Position numbers and translations under genes: made by a program. A model generated the notes under the pieces. That model saw only the letters and a program-made list of their open reading frames with translations. It did not search any database and was not told the DNA's origin. 64,000 nucleotides of DNA, taken from assembly GCF_047238125.1 (NCBI RefSeq), contig NZ_JBDFMH010000001.1:1984001-2048000 (forward strand). Direction: 5' to 3'. Source of the DNA: JBDFMH01 sp047238125 (lineage in GTDB: Bacteria; Pseudomonadota; Alphaproteobacteria; Sphingomonadales; Sphingomonadaceae). This document shows positions 32,514 through 40,408 of this stretch, in pieces. Numbering within the stretch: the stretch's first letter is position 1; each line of letters begins with the position of its first letter.

Positions 32514-33173
32514 TCAGCGACCGACGCTGGTCACCAGATCGACATCGCTGCCGCCGCCCGGGCGGGCGACCAGCGTGATGACATAGGCATTCTCGCCGCT
32601 TGTGCCGCCCAGCACCTGTTCGCTGCCGCGCTGCTGGCTTTCGAACGTATAGCCGGCGCGCTTGGCCAGGCCCGCATACCAGGCGGCCAGCTTGGGCGGC
32701 GCCGCACCGGTGGCGAAGCTCACGACGCGCAGGCCGCAGCCGGCCTCGTCGCTGCCGGCGGCTTCCGCCACGCGCGCATCGCGCGGCAGCGGCGTGTGGG
32801 CCGGCAGCTTGGTCGACCAGCCGAAGCCATATTTCACATCCTTGGGGCAGCGGCCGGTGGCCTGCGCGGCGGCCATCTGGCCCAGCGTCACGCGATCAGG
32901 GCGCGGCGCGGCGCCTTCGCGCGGCTCGGTGCCGGCCGGCACCCCGCCCTCCACCGGGCGATCCGCGGCGCGCGCGGCCTTTGCGTTCGATTGCTGGCTC
33001 AGCTTGGGATCGACCATGATCTGATCGGCCAGCGCCGCAGTCAGCGCCGGATCGTCGGCACCGTCCGCCCCGTTGACGAGCGCGCTGTCGAGCGCATTCA
33101 CATCCTTGGCGGGATCGGATCCGCAGGCGGCGATCGCCAGCGGCAGCAGCAGAATCGAAAGGCGGCGGGACAT
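32514..33173 (-). CDS. Putative lipoprotein, unknown function
   Basis: This 219-residue protein has a lipoprotein signal MSRRLSILLLPLAIAAC, lipobox AIAAC, so it should be membrane-anchored outside the cytoplasm. The mature part has a low-complexity N-terminal half and a C-terminal domain (KLPAHTPLPRDARVAEAAG, then WYAGLAKRAGYTF) that repeats in the neighbouring lipoprotein's C-terminal part (IAHYREAGKAAGFTM). The C-terminal segment reads like a small beta-alpha domain of unknown role. The ATG at 33173 is supported by the lipobox; an upstream frame start at 33212 is not. Confidence 0.78.
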   Translation of the reverse strand: MSRRLSILLLPLAIAACGSDPAKDVNALDSALVNGADGADDPALTAALADQIMVDPKLSQQSNAKAARAADRPVEGGVPAGTEPREGAAPRPDRVTLGQMAAAQATGRCPKDVKYGFGWSTKLPAHTPLPRDARVAEAAGSDEAGCGLRVVSFATGAAPPKLAAWYAGLAKRAGYTFESQQRGSEQVLGGTSGENAYVITLVARPGGGSDVDLVTSVGR

Positions 33174-33247
33174 GCGCGAAGCTCCGGGATCAGGGTCGCG
33201 TGCTTCTACCATCGGGACGGTTGAGGAAGCGTTGACCTTCGACCGGA

Positions 33248-33769
33248 TCAGTTCGGATCGGTCACCACGATCTCCCCGCTGGCACCGTTCGCGGCCGGGC
33301 TGGTCGTGACTGCGAAGCGCTTGCCGCCCGGCTTCTCGCCGCTCGCGCTGCGCGCATCGCCGGTCATCGTGAAGCCCGCCGCCTTCCCGGCCTCGCGATA
33401 ATGGGCGATCAGCTTGGCAGGCGCATCGGTGCTGGTGAAGCCGATCTTGACGACATCCCCGCCCTTGGCCGCATCGTCGCCGACGACATCGACTCTGGTC
33501 ACAGTGGTGTTGGCGGCCAGCGCCATGCCATCGATATCCATCTCGGCGCCATCGATGTCGAGGCCGGGGATCTTCACCTTGGCGCTGAAGCCCGGCACGT
33601 CGATCGCCACGCCATTGTCACCCGATTTCAGCGAGACGCCATCCTTGCCGTCGCCACCGATGCTGACCGATGCACCGGCCTGATTGCCGCCCGTATCGCC
33701 CGTGGTCGATACTTCGCAGCCGGCCAGCAGACCGCAGATCAGGATGGGGATGGCTCGCCGCGCGCGCAT
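33248..33769 (-). CDS. Putative lipoprotein, related to its neighbour
   Basis: This 173-residue protein has the signal MRARRAIPILICGLLAGC with lipobox LAGC. A glycine-rich and acidic mature segment (GGDGKDGVSLKSGDNG) is followed by a domain containing APAKLIAHYREAGKAAGFTMTG. The same pattern (PPKLAAWYAGLAKRAGYTF) occurs in the lipoprotein encoded next, so the two appear to be tandem paralogues. Function is unknown. The start ATG at 33769 sets the signal correctly. It lies 74 bases upstream of its relative on the same strand, so they may share a transcript. Confidence 0.8.
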   Translation of the reverse strand: MRARRAIPILICGLLAGCEVSTTGDTGGNQAGASVSIGGDGKDGVSLKSGDNGVAIDVPGFSAKVKIPGLDIDGAEMDIDGMALAANTTVTRVDVVGDDAAKGGDVVKIGFTSTDAPAKLIAHYREAGKAAGFTMTGDARSASGEKPGGKRFAVTTSPAANGASGEIVVTDPN

Positions 33770-33873
33770 GGCAGACTCCGAAATCGAACGACGCTGCTAT
33801 ACCCCAAGGTGTATTACACATGCAAGACACCTTTTCGCTTGCAACCGTCACGATCGCGCACGACATAGGCGCC

Positions 33874-34095
33874 ATGCTCAACATCCTCTCGCTCCTCATC
33901 GGCATCGTCAGCCTGATCGCGGCGCTGTTCGCCTTCATCCCCTTCCTTGGCTGGGCGAACTGGATGATCATCCCGGTCGCTGTCGTCGGCCTGGTGTGCG
34001 GCATGCTGTCGCGCCACCGCAGCGGCGCCATCGTGAACTTCGTGGTGATCCTCGTGGGTGGCTTCCGGCTGATGCTGGGCGGCGGCATCTTCTGA
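33874..34095 (+). CDS. Small two- to three-helix membrane protein
   Basis: This 73-residue protein is almost entirely hydrophobic: NILSLLIGIVSLIAALFAFIP, then WANWMIIPVAVVGLVCGML and a C-terminal FVVILVGGFRLMLGGGIF. An alternative start at 33820 (with an AAGGTG site) adds 18 mostly polar residues. No domain is known. It ends in TGA, and the same reading frame continues directly into rarD, which itself lacks a clear start. It could be a separate small protein or, less likely, the leader part of the transporter. Confidence 0.65.
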   Translation: MLNILSLLIGIVSLIAALFAFIPFLGWANWMIIPVAVVGLVCGMLSRHRSGAIVNFVVILVGGFRLMLGGGIF

Positions 34096-34101
34096 CCGAT
34101 C

Positions 34102-34983
34102 CTGCGGGCGAAGCGCCGCGGCGTCCTGCTGGGCGTCGCCGCCTATGGCATCTGGGGACTGCTCCCGCTCTATCTGAAGCTGCTGTCGGGCGTACCTGCA
34201 CTGCAGATCCTGGCGCATCGCGTGCTGTGGTCGCTGCTGCTGCTGGCGGGCGCGGCGCTGCTGCTGGGCCGCGGCCGCACGATCCTGGCTGCGGTCAGCG
34301 CCGGGCGTACCGCGCTGATGCTGGCGGCCAGCGCCGCGCTGATCGCGGTCAACTGGCTGGTCTATATCTGGGCGGTCAATGGCGGTCATGTGCTGGAAGC
34401 GAGCCTCGGCTACTTCATCAACCCGCTGGTGAATGTCGCGCTGGGCGTGGCGGTGCTGGGCGAACGGCTGCGGCCGCGCCAGGGGGTGGCGGTCGCGCTG
34501 GCGGCGATTGGCGTGCTGGCGATGGCCATCGCCGGCGGCGGCGCGATCTGGGTGCCGCTCACCCTGGCGTTCAGCTTCGGAACCTACGGGCTGGTGCGCA
34601 AGCTGGCACCGATCGATGCGCTGGGCGGCCTGCTTGTGGAAACTGCGCTGCTGGCGCCGGCCTGCCTGGCCGTGCTGGCCTGGGCGGGGGCAACCGGCGC
34701 GGGCGTGTTCGGCGCCGACCGCGCAACCGATGGATTACTGATCCTGGCCGGCGCGGTCACGGCGATCCCGCTGCTGCTGTTCGCCGCCGCCGCCAAGCGG
34801 CTGCGCTACGCCACGATCGGGCTGCTGCAATATATCGCGCCGACCCTGCAATTCGTACTGGCGGTGACGCTGTTCGGCGAAGCGCTGCTGCCGATCCATC
34901 TCTTCACGTTCGGCTGCATCTGGGCGGGCTGCGCGATCTACGCGTTCGACATGCTGCGCGCGCCCCGCCCCGCCGCCGCCTGA
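34102..34983 (+). CDS. rarD: EamA/RarD-type transporter with apparent non-ATG start
   Basis: This inner-membrane transporter of about 293 residues belongs to the RarD branch of the drug/metabolite transporter family, with ten helices. The N-terminal family block KRRGVLLGVAAYGIWGLLP is present but has no ATG, GTG or TTG before it: a TGA at 34093-34095 is followed by CCG ATC CTG. The likely start is CTG at 34102. A GTG at 34222 would give 253 residues and remove the first helix. The C-terminal part GLLQYIAPTLQFVLAVTLFGE is typical of RarD. Substrate is unknown. Confidence 0.78.
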   Translation: MRAKRRGVLLGVAAYGIWGLLPLYLKLLSGVPALQILAHRVLWSLLLLAGAALLLGRGRTILAAVSAGRTALMLAASAALIAVNWLVYIWAVNGGHVLEASLGYFINPLVNVALGVAVLGERLRPRQGVAVALAAIGVLAMAIAGGGAIWVPLTLAFSFGTYGLVRKLAPIDALGGLLVETALLAPACLAVLAWAGATGAGVFGADRATDGLLILAGAVTAIPLLLFAAAAKRLRYATIGLLQYIAPTLQFVLAVTLFGEALLPIHLFTFGCIWAGCAIYAFDMLRAPRPAAA

Positions 34984-35043
34984 ACTTGGCGGCGCGCTCC
35001 GCTTGGGGCACTATCGCTCGGCGCACGGCAGGGGGGAGCGGGC

Positions 35044-36873
35044 ATGATCGGACAAGGGGCGGGGCCGGTGGCCGCCTATCTCGAGGCGCTGGCCGCGGCG
35101 CTGCGCCCGATCCGCGACGGCAAGCCCGCCACCTACATCCCTGAACTGGGCAAGGCCGATCCGGATCTGTTTGGCATCGCCGTCGCCACGATCGACGGGC
35201 AGGTCTATACCGCCGGCGATGCGGGCCACCGCTTCACGATCCAGTCGATCTCGAAGCCGTTCAGCTATGGCCATGCGCTCGATCGGCTGGGCCGCGATGC
35301 GGTGCTTGGCCATGTCGGGGTGGAGCCGACCGGCGAGAGCTTCAATTCGATCCTGCTCGACGAAGCGCACAACCGCCCGTTCAACCCGATGGTCAATGCC
35401 GGCGCGATCGCGGTGGCCGAACTGATCGAAGGCGCGGACGAGACCGCGCGCCGGGCCGCGCTGGACGAGCTGATGGCGCGCTTCGCCGGTCGACCGCTGG
35501 CGCTGGACGAACCCGTCTATCTTTCCGAGAAAGCAACTGGCCACCGCAACCGCGCGATCGCTTGGATGATGCTTAATTCGGGAATGATCAAGGGCGATCC
35601 CGAAGCCGTGCTCGATCTCTATTTCCGGCAATGCTCGCTGCTGGTCGACTGCCGCGATCTGGCGCTGATGGGAGCGACCCTGGCCAATGACGGGGTGAAC
35701 CCCGCGACCGGCGAGCGCGCCTTGAAGCGCGTACACGTCCCCGACGTGCTGACCGTGATGAACATGTGCGGCATGTACAACTATGCCGGTCAGTGGAGCT
35801 ACGAGATCGGGCTGCCCGCGAAGAGCGGGGTTTCGGGCGGCATCCTGCTGGTAATCCCGGGCCAGGCCGGCATCGCGATCTTCTCGCCCCCGCTTGACGA
35901 GAATGGCAACAGCGTGCGCGGCATCGCCGCCTGCGCGCGGATCGCGGACGATTTCGGGCTGCACATCTTCGGCACTCACCCCAACGTCCGCAGCGCGATC
36001 CGGCTCGATTATCGCGGCGATCGGGTGCGATCGAAACGCGCGCGCAGCCCCGCCGAACGCGCGCTGCTGGATCGGGCGGCACGCCGCGTCCACATCATCG
36101 AGGCGCAGGACGCGCTGTTCTTCGGTTCGACAGAGCGGCTGCTGCGCCGCGCCACCGCGCTGGCGGAAGGCGCGGACTGGCTGGTGATCGATCTGCGCCG
36201 GGTATGGTCCGCCGACATGGCCGCCGCGCGGCTGCTGGCCGGGTTCGCCGACGACATGGCGGCGGCGGACAAGCGGCTGGTGCTCGCCAACCTCGACCCG
36301 ACCGGGCCGCTGGCCGAAATCGCGGAGGCCGTAAGCGGACGCTGCGCGGCAATGTTCGACAGCCGCGATGCCGCGCTCGAGCATGTCGAGGAAGCGCTGA
36401 TCGCGGAACAGGCGCCCGATCTGCGCGATGCGGCGGCCGATTTCGACGCGCTCGACATCGTGGCGGGGCTCGATGCCGATCAGGTCGCCCGCGTGCGCGC
36501 GTTGGCGATCCCCTTACGCTTCGCCGAAGGGGAGTATCTGGCGCGCGAGGGCGAGGAAGCCCCCCTGTTCTTCGCGATCGCCACCGGTCGCGCTTCGATC
36601 CGGCTGCCGGTCGGCGATGGCCGCCACGTCCGGATCGGATCGGTCGGCCCCGGCATGACCTGTGGCGAGATGGCGCTGGTCGATCGCGGCCGCCGATCGG
36701 CCGACATCGTCGCGGACGACGATGTCTCCGCCTGGGGCTTCGGTATCGAGGAACTGCACGCGCTCGCCAAGGACGACCCAGCGCTGCTGATCACCATGAT
36801 CGGCAACATCACCCGCGACCTGGCCGCCCGCCTGCGCATCGCCAATGCCGAGATCAGGGCGCTGGAGGCTTAG
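35044..36873 (+). CDS. glsA: Glutaminase A fused to STAS and cyclic-nucleotide-binding domains
   Basis: This 609-residue protein has three domains. Residues 1-310 are a serine-dependent glutaminase: SISKPFSY carries the SxxK catalytic Ser/Lys, with NPMVNAGAI and GVSGGILLVIPG. Residues about 345-445 form a STAS fold (IIEAQDALFFGSTERLLRR, VIDLRRVWSADMAAARLL). Residues about 470-600 form a cNMP-binding domain (PLRFAEGEYLAREGEEAPL, GSVGPGMTCGEMALVDRGRRSADIV). It should hydrolyse glutamine to glutamate and ammonia; the C-terminal domains suggest control by a partner or nucleotide. GGGGGGAG precedes the ATG at 35044. It converges with gdhA. The architecture is known in other proteobacteria but unusual. 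Confidence 0.9.
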   Translation: MIGQGAGPVAAYLEALAAALRPIRDGKPATYIPELGKADPDLFGIAVATIDGQVYTAGDAGHRFTIQSISKPFSYGHALDRLGRDAVLGHVGVEPTGESFNSILLDEAHNRPFNPMVNAGAIAVAELIEGADETARRAALDELMARFAGRPLALDEPVYLSEKATGHRNRAIAWMMLNSGMIKGDPEAVLDLYFRQCSLLVDCRDLALMGATLANDGVNPATGERALKRVHVPDVLTVMNMCGMYNYAGQWSYEIGLPAKSGVSGGILLVIPGQAGIAIFSPPLDENGNSVRGIAACARIADDFGLHIFGTHPNVRSAIRLDYRGDRVRSKRARSPAERALLDRAARRVHIIEAQDALFFGSTERLLRRATALAEGADWLVIDLRRVWSADMAAARLLAGFADDMAAADKRLVLANLDPTGPLAEIAEAVSGRCAAMFDSRDAALEHVEEALIAEQAPDLRDAAADFDALDIVAGLDADQVARVRALAIPLRFAEGEYLAREGEEAPLFFAIATGRASIRLPVGDGRHVRIGSVGPGMTCGEMALVDRGRRSADIVADDDVSAWGFGIEELHALAKDDPALLITMIGNITRDLAARLRIANAEIRALEA

Positions 36874-36879
36874 AGGTCA

Positions 36880-37011
36880 GATCCTCCCCGGCACGGGGAG
36901 GGGGGACCATGCGCAGCATGGTGGAGGGGGGCCTCGTCAAACGCTGCGCTTGCGGCGAGCCACCTCCACCACGGCTTCGCCGCGGTCCCCCTCCCCGTAC
37001 CGGGGAGGATC
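36880..37011. repeat. Palindromic intergenic repeat, copy B (inverted relative to copy A)
   Basis: This 132-bp element starts GATCCTCCCCGG and ends CCGGGGAGGATC. It contains a perfect stem ACCATGC-GCA-GCATGGT beside GGTGGAGG on its left, and CCACGGC...GCCGCGG beside CCTCCACC on its right. Those are the same two hairpins as in the element at 6198-6328, but in the opposite order, so the copies are in opposite orientation. It sits between convergent genes (glutaminase ends 36873, glutamate dehydrogenase ends 37018). A mobile or amplified origin is likely; function as a bidirectional transcript end is inferred. Confidence 0.87.
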
Positions 37012-37017
37012 AGCGTC

Positions 37018-38376
37018 TCAAACCACGCCGTAGGCCAGCATCGCGTCGGCAACCTTCTTGAAGCCGGCGATGTTCGCGCCCTTCACATAGTCGATATAGT
37101 CGCTGCCGGGCTCGCGGCCATATTCCTCGCAGCGGTGGTGGATGCCTTCCATGATGTCGATCAGCAGCTTCTGCAGCTCGGCTTCCTTCCACGAGATGCG
37201 CGCCGAATTCTGGCTCATCTCGAGGCCGGACACCGCGACGCCCCCGGCATTGGCCGCCTTGCCCGGCGCATAGAGGATGCGCGCGCCCTTGAAGACGTGC
37301 ACGCCATCCAGGTCGGTCGGCATGTTGGCGCCTTCGGATACCGCGATGCAGCCATTGGACACGAGCAGCTTGGCTTCCGCGCCGTTGAGTTCGTTCTGCG
37401 TGGCGCAGGGCAGCGCCACATCGCACGGCACGATCCACGGCTTCTTGCCGGCGTGGAATTCCGCGCCCGAAAACTCCTTGGCATAGTCCGAGATACGGCC
37501 GCGCCGGCGGGTCTTGTGCTGCTTGACCCAGTTGACCTTGTCCTGCGTGATCCCGTCCGGATCGTGGACGAAGCCTTCGGAATCGGACAGCGTCAGCACC
37601 TTGCCACCGAGCTGGTTGATCTTCTCCGCAGCATGGGTGGCGACATTGCCAGAGCCGGAGATCACTGCGGAGAGGCCCGCCAGATCCTTGCCCTTGGTCC
37701 GCAGCATGTTGGCGAGGAAATAGACCGCGCCATAGCCGGTGGCTTCCGGTCGGATCAGCGAGCCGCCATATTCCAGCCCCTTGCCGGTCAGCACGCCGGT
37801 GAACTGGTTGGTGATCCGCTTGTACTGGCCGAACATGTAGCCGATCTCGCGGCCGCCGACGCCGATATCGCCCGCGGGCACGTCCACGTCCGCGCCGACA
37901 TGTCGATAGAGCTCGGTCATGAAGCTCTGGCAGAAGCGCATCACCTCGCCGTCGCTCTTGCCCTTGGGGTTGAAGTTGGCGCCGCCCTTGCCGCCGCCCA
38001 TCGGCAGGCCGGTCAGCGAATTCTTGAAGGTCTGCTCGAAGGCGAGGAACTTCAGCACGCTTTCGGTGACGGAGGGGTGGAAGCGGATGCCCCCCTTGTA
38101 GGGGCCGATCGCATTGTTGTTCTGCACGCGCCATCCGCGCTGGACGCGGATGTTGTGGTTGTCATCCTCCCAGCAGACGCGGAACGAGATCACGCGGTCC
38201 GGCTCGGCCAGGCGGCGCAGGATTTGCGCGGCGTGATACTGCTCCTTGTCCTCGATGAAGTCGTAGATGTCCTCGGCGACTTCCTGCACGGCCTGGACGA
38301 ACTCCGTCTGGCCGGGATTGCGCTTCTTCACACCCTCGATGAACGTATTCAGGTCGACATGGTCGGTGACGGCCAT
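37018..38376 (-). CDS. gdhA: NADP-specific glutamate dehydrogenase
   Basis: This 452-residue hexameric cytosolic enzyme interconverts glutamate with 2-oxoglutarate and ammonia. The catalytic block is LPMGGGKGGANF, with PYKGGIRFHPS and VPAGDIGVGGREIGYM, all standard for the 450-residue NADP-linked type. The cofactor Rossmann motif is GSGNVA followed by DSEGF (Ser/acid favouring NADP). The start ATG at 38376 gives MAVTDHVD. It is adjacent to and converges with the glutaminase gene, so both enzymes of ammonia/glutamate exchange are neighbours. Confidence 0.96.
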   Translation of the reverse strand: MAVTDHVDLNTFIEGVKKRNPGQTEFVQAVQEVAEDIYDFIEDKEQYHAAQILRRLAEPDRVISFRVCWEDDNHNIRVQRGWRVQNNNAIGPYKGGIRFHPSVTESVLKFLAFEQTFKNSLTGLPMGGGKGGANFNPKGKSDGEVMRFCQSFMTELYRHVGADVDVPAGDIGVGGREIGYMFGQYKRITNQFTGVLTGKGLEYGGSLIRPEATGYGAVYFLANMLRTKGKDLAGLSAVISGSGNVATHAAEKINQLGGKVLTLSDSEGFVHDPDGITQDKVNWVKQHKTRRRGRISDYAKEFSGAEFHAGKKPWIVPCDVALPCATQNELNGAEAKLLVSNGCIAVSEGANMPTDLDGVHVFKGARILYAPGKAANAGGVAVSGLEMSQNSARISWKEAELQKLLIDIMEGIHHRCEEYGREPGSDYIDYVKGANIAGFKKVADAMLAYGVV

Positions 38377-38490
38377 CTTCTGATCCCCCGGAACTGGCTG
38401 GAACTGACGACGACCCTGGCGCGGCGCGCCCTCTTGAGTCGGGCGCGTCCACGCGCGCTTCCTAGCATGGATTTCGCGGCCGAAAGCGGA

Positions 38491-39015
38491 CTATTTCCGT
38501 AATGAAGCGATCGTCTTGGCCAGCGAATCGAGCTGCTGGCGCAGCACGGAATCGATCAGCGGCGCCATCACCGGCCACGGCGTTCGCGCCACGCCCGAGA
38601 CGGCATAACGCTGGACGATCCGCGTGCCCTGCCCGTCCGGCTGCAGCGTCCAGCTGAGCGGGCCGGTGGCGGCATCGCCCTGCAGCGGGCCGAGCCCGCC
38701 GGTCAGCCGCAGCAGCTTGCCCGGATCGGCATAGACGACGCGCAGATGCTCGACCGACCCGCCACCGGGCAGCGATTCGCAGAAGCAGCCGCCGGCGCGC
38801 AGATCGAGTGAGAAATTCTCCGCCTTGCCCGACCAGCTGTGCGCGGCCTGCCACCAGCGCTTCGGCTCGATCAGCACGGCCCATACCGCCGCCGGCGGCG
38901 CGGCGACGAACGCCTCGTTCTCCACGACCATGCCGGCCTCGCCGACCGAAGCGACCTTGGCAGCGACCGGCAGCGGCGTGGCCAGCAATGCGCCCGCAAG
39001 CGCCACGCGGATCAT
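38491..39015 (-). CDS. Secreted SRPBCC (START-like) family protein
   Basis: This 174-residue protein has a signal peptide (IRVALAGALLATPLPVAAK) and one START/SRPBCC fold: a hydrophobic-ligand cavity of beta strands and a long helix. Visible blocks are VENEAFVAAPPAAVWAVL, WWQAAHSWSG, LRAGGCFCESLPGG and WTLQPDGQGTRIVQRYAV, with a C-terminal helix VLRQQLDSLAKTI. Two Cys near GGCFC are unusual and may be a periplasmic metal or disulfide site. The start at 39015 places the signal peptide; the ATGA overlap with the Uma2 gene supports it. Ligand unknown. Confidence 0.8.
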   Translation of the reverse strand: MIRVALAGALLATPLPVAAKVASVGEAGMVVENEAFVAAPPAAVWAVLIEPKRWWQAAHSWSGKAENFSLDLRAGGCFCESLPGGGSVEHLRVVYADPGKLLRLTGGLGPLQGDAATGPLSWTLQPDGQGTRIVQRYAVSGVARTPWPVMAPLIDSVLRQQLDSLAKTIASLRK

Positions 39016-39614
39016 TCCGCGCGCCAGCCGGCAGGCAGGCCGATACCGGACAGCGTAACGCTGTCGACGGCATTGCCGAAAGGAACGCTGTCGTGACGCG
39101 CATAGGCGCCATCCTTCAGTCCGGCGAACCGCTCGATCCGCCGGGTGCGCATCACTGCGACCCAATATTCGGCGATGCCATGCGCGGCATAGATGCGCTT
39201 CTTGCGGCCGAGATCGCGCCGTTCGGAACTGTCGGCCACTTCGATCACCAGCTTCACGCTGCCGTCTGGCGCCCCACGCTCGGCCGGCTGCGGGGCCCAG
39301 ATAAACAGATCGGGCTCGGGAAGATTGTGACGGCCCAGCTCAATCGCCCCCTCGACCAGCAATTGCAGACCAGTGCCATTCGCACGCACGGCATCCCGAA
39401 GGGCATCGTACAGCGCCATCTTGAGCCGCGCATGAGGCAGGTGCTGCGCGTTCACGACGCTGATCTTGCCATCCAGCAGCTCCGCCTTGGAAAAGTCGTC
39501 GAGCGCGCCGCTCTCGTTGATCGCGACGAACTGCTCGATCGTAAGCTTCAGATCGCGTGGGCGGGTGGCGCGGGCACCGCGTTCCGGAATGGCAATGGAG
39601 GCAGGCCGGTTCAT
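39012..39614 (-). CDS. Uma2 (DUF820) family protein, putative PD-(D/E)XK nuclease fold
   Basis: This 200-residue protein belongs to the Uma2 family. Conserved blocks are GALDDFSKAELLDGKISV, HARLKMALYDALRDAV, LPEPDLFIWAP and KLVIEVADSSERRDLGRKKRIYAAHGI, including the Glu/Asp and Lys that form the restriction-endonuclease-like fold. The family is abundant in cyanobacteria and mobile in other bacteria, but the biological role is unknown. It lies directly downstream of adk where most alphaproteobacteria have rpsM, which may mark an insertion. The ATG at 39614 follows the adk stop by 31 bases. Confidence 0.85.
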   Translation of the reverse strand: MNRPASIAIPERGARATRPRDLKLTIEQFVAINESGALDDFSKAELLDGKISVVNAQHLPHARLKMALYDALRDAVRANGTGLQLLVEGAIELGRHNLPEPDLFIWAPQPAERGAPDGSVKLVIEVADSSERRDLGRKKRIYAAHGIAEYWVAVMRTRRIERFAGLKDGAYARHDSVPFGNAVDSVTLSGIGLPAGWRAE

Positions 39615-39645
39615 GCCGCCACCCTATCGCATCGCCCCGGGCGCG

Positions 39646-40302
39646 TCACCGCCCGTCGAGGATGGCCGCGATCGCGGCTGCGACATGATCCATATCGGCC
39701 ATGCCGTCGACGCGGTGGACCAGCCCACGCGCTTCGTAGATCGGCAGGATCGGCGCGGTCTTGGCGCGATATTCGGCCATCCGGGTGCGGACCGCTTCTT
39801 CATTGTCGTCGGCACGGCGCTTGAATTCGGTCGCGCCGCAGACATCGCAGACATTCGCGATCTTCGGCTGCTTGAAACGATCATGATAGCCCGCACCGCA
39901 GCGTGCGCAGGTGAAACGGCCGGTGATCCGCTCCACCAGCGCATCCTCGTTCACCTCGAGCTCGATTACATGATCGAGATGGCGGCCGCGATCGGCCAGC
40001 AGCGTATCCAGCGCGGCGGCCTGCGCCTCGGTGCGGGGATAGCCATCGAAGATCACGCCGGAAACGGTGTCCGGCTCGTCCAGCCGCGCACCCAGGATCT
40101 GGCTCATCAGATCATCCGGAAACAGCTTGCCGGCCTTCATGATGCCGTCGGCCAGCTTGCCGATCTCGCTGCCGGATGAAACCGCCGCGCGCAGCATGTC
40201 GCCGGTCGATACCTGGACCATGCCGCGTTCGGCCACCAGCCGGCTCGCCTGCGTGCCCTTGCCGGCACCAGGCGGCCCCAGCAGGATGATATTCAGCGCC
40301 AT
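39646..40302 (-). CDS. adk: Adenylate kinase
   Basis: This 218-residue enzyme interconverts ATP and AMP with two ADP. The P-loop is GPPGAGKGTQ, with STGDMLRAAV and FDGYPRT. The LID domain has a zinc site, CARC at about residue 130 and CDVC about 20 residues later, so it is the zinc-type long adenylate kinase common in alphaproteobacteria. The ATG at 40302 starts MALNIILLG. It follows secY in the spc operon order secY-adk. Confidence 0.96.
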   Translation of the reverse strand: MALNIILLGPPGAGKGTQASRLVAERGMVQVSTGDMLRAAVSSGSEIGKLADGIMKAGKLFPDDLMSQILGARLDEPDTVSGVIFDGYPRTEAQAAALDTLLADRGRHLDHVIELEVNEDALVERITGRFTCARCGAGYHDRFKQPKIANVCDVCGATEFKRRADDNEEAVRTRMAEYRAKTAPILPIYEARGLVHRVDGMADMDHVAAAIAAILDGR

Positions 40303-40408
40303 TCCAGTATATCCCCCCGGGCCGCTTCGCTCTGCGTACCGTCCTTAACCTTGTGCGACAGAATGGCGACAGGCAATTCTGCCGGGGCAGACTGCGCCGA
40401 GCGGGCTG

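Noticed and set aside
38425..38447. CGCGCCC/GGGCGCG stem between gdhA and the SRPBCC gene as a terminator
   Set aside because: No T-tract follows on the minus strand; kept out as a mere GC palindrome.
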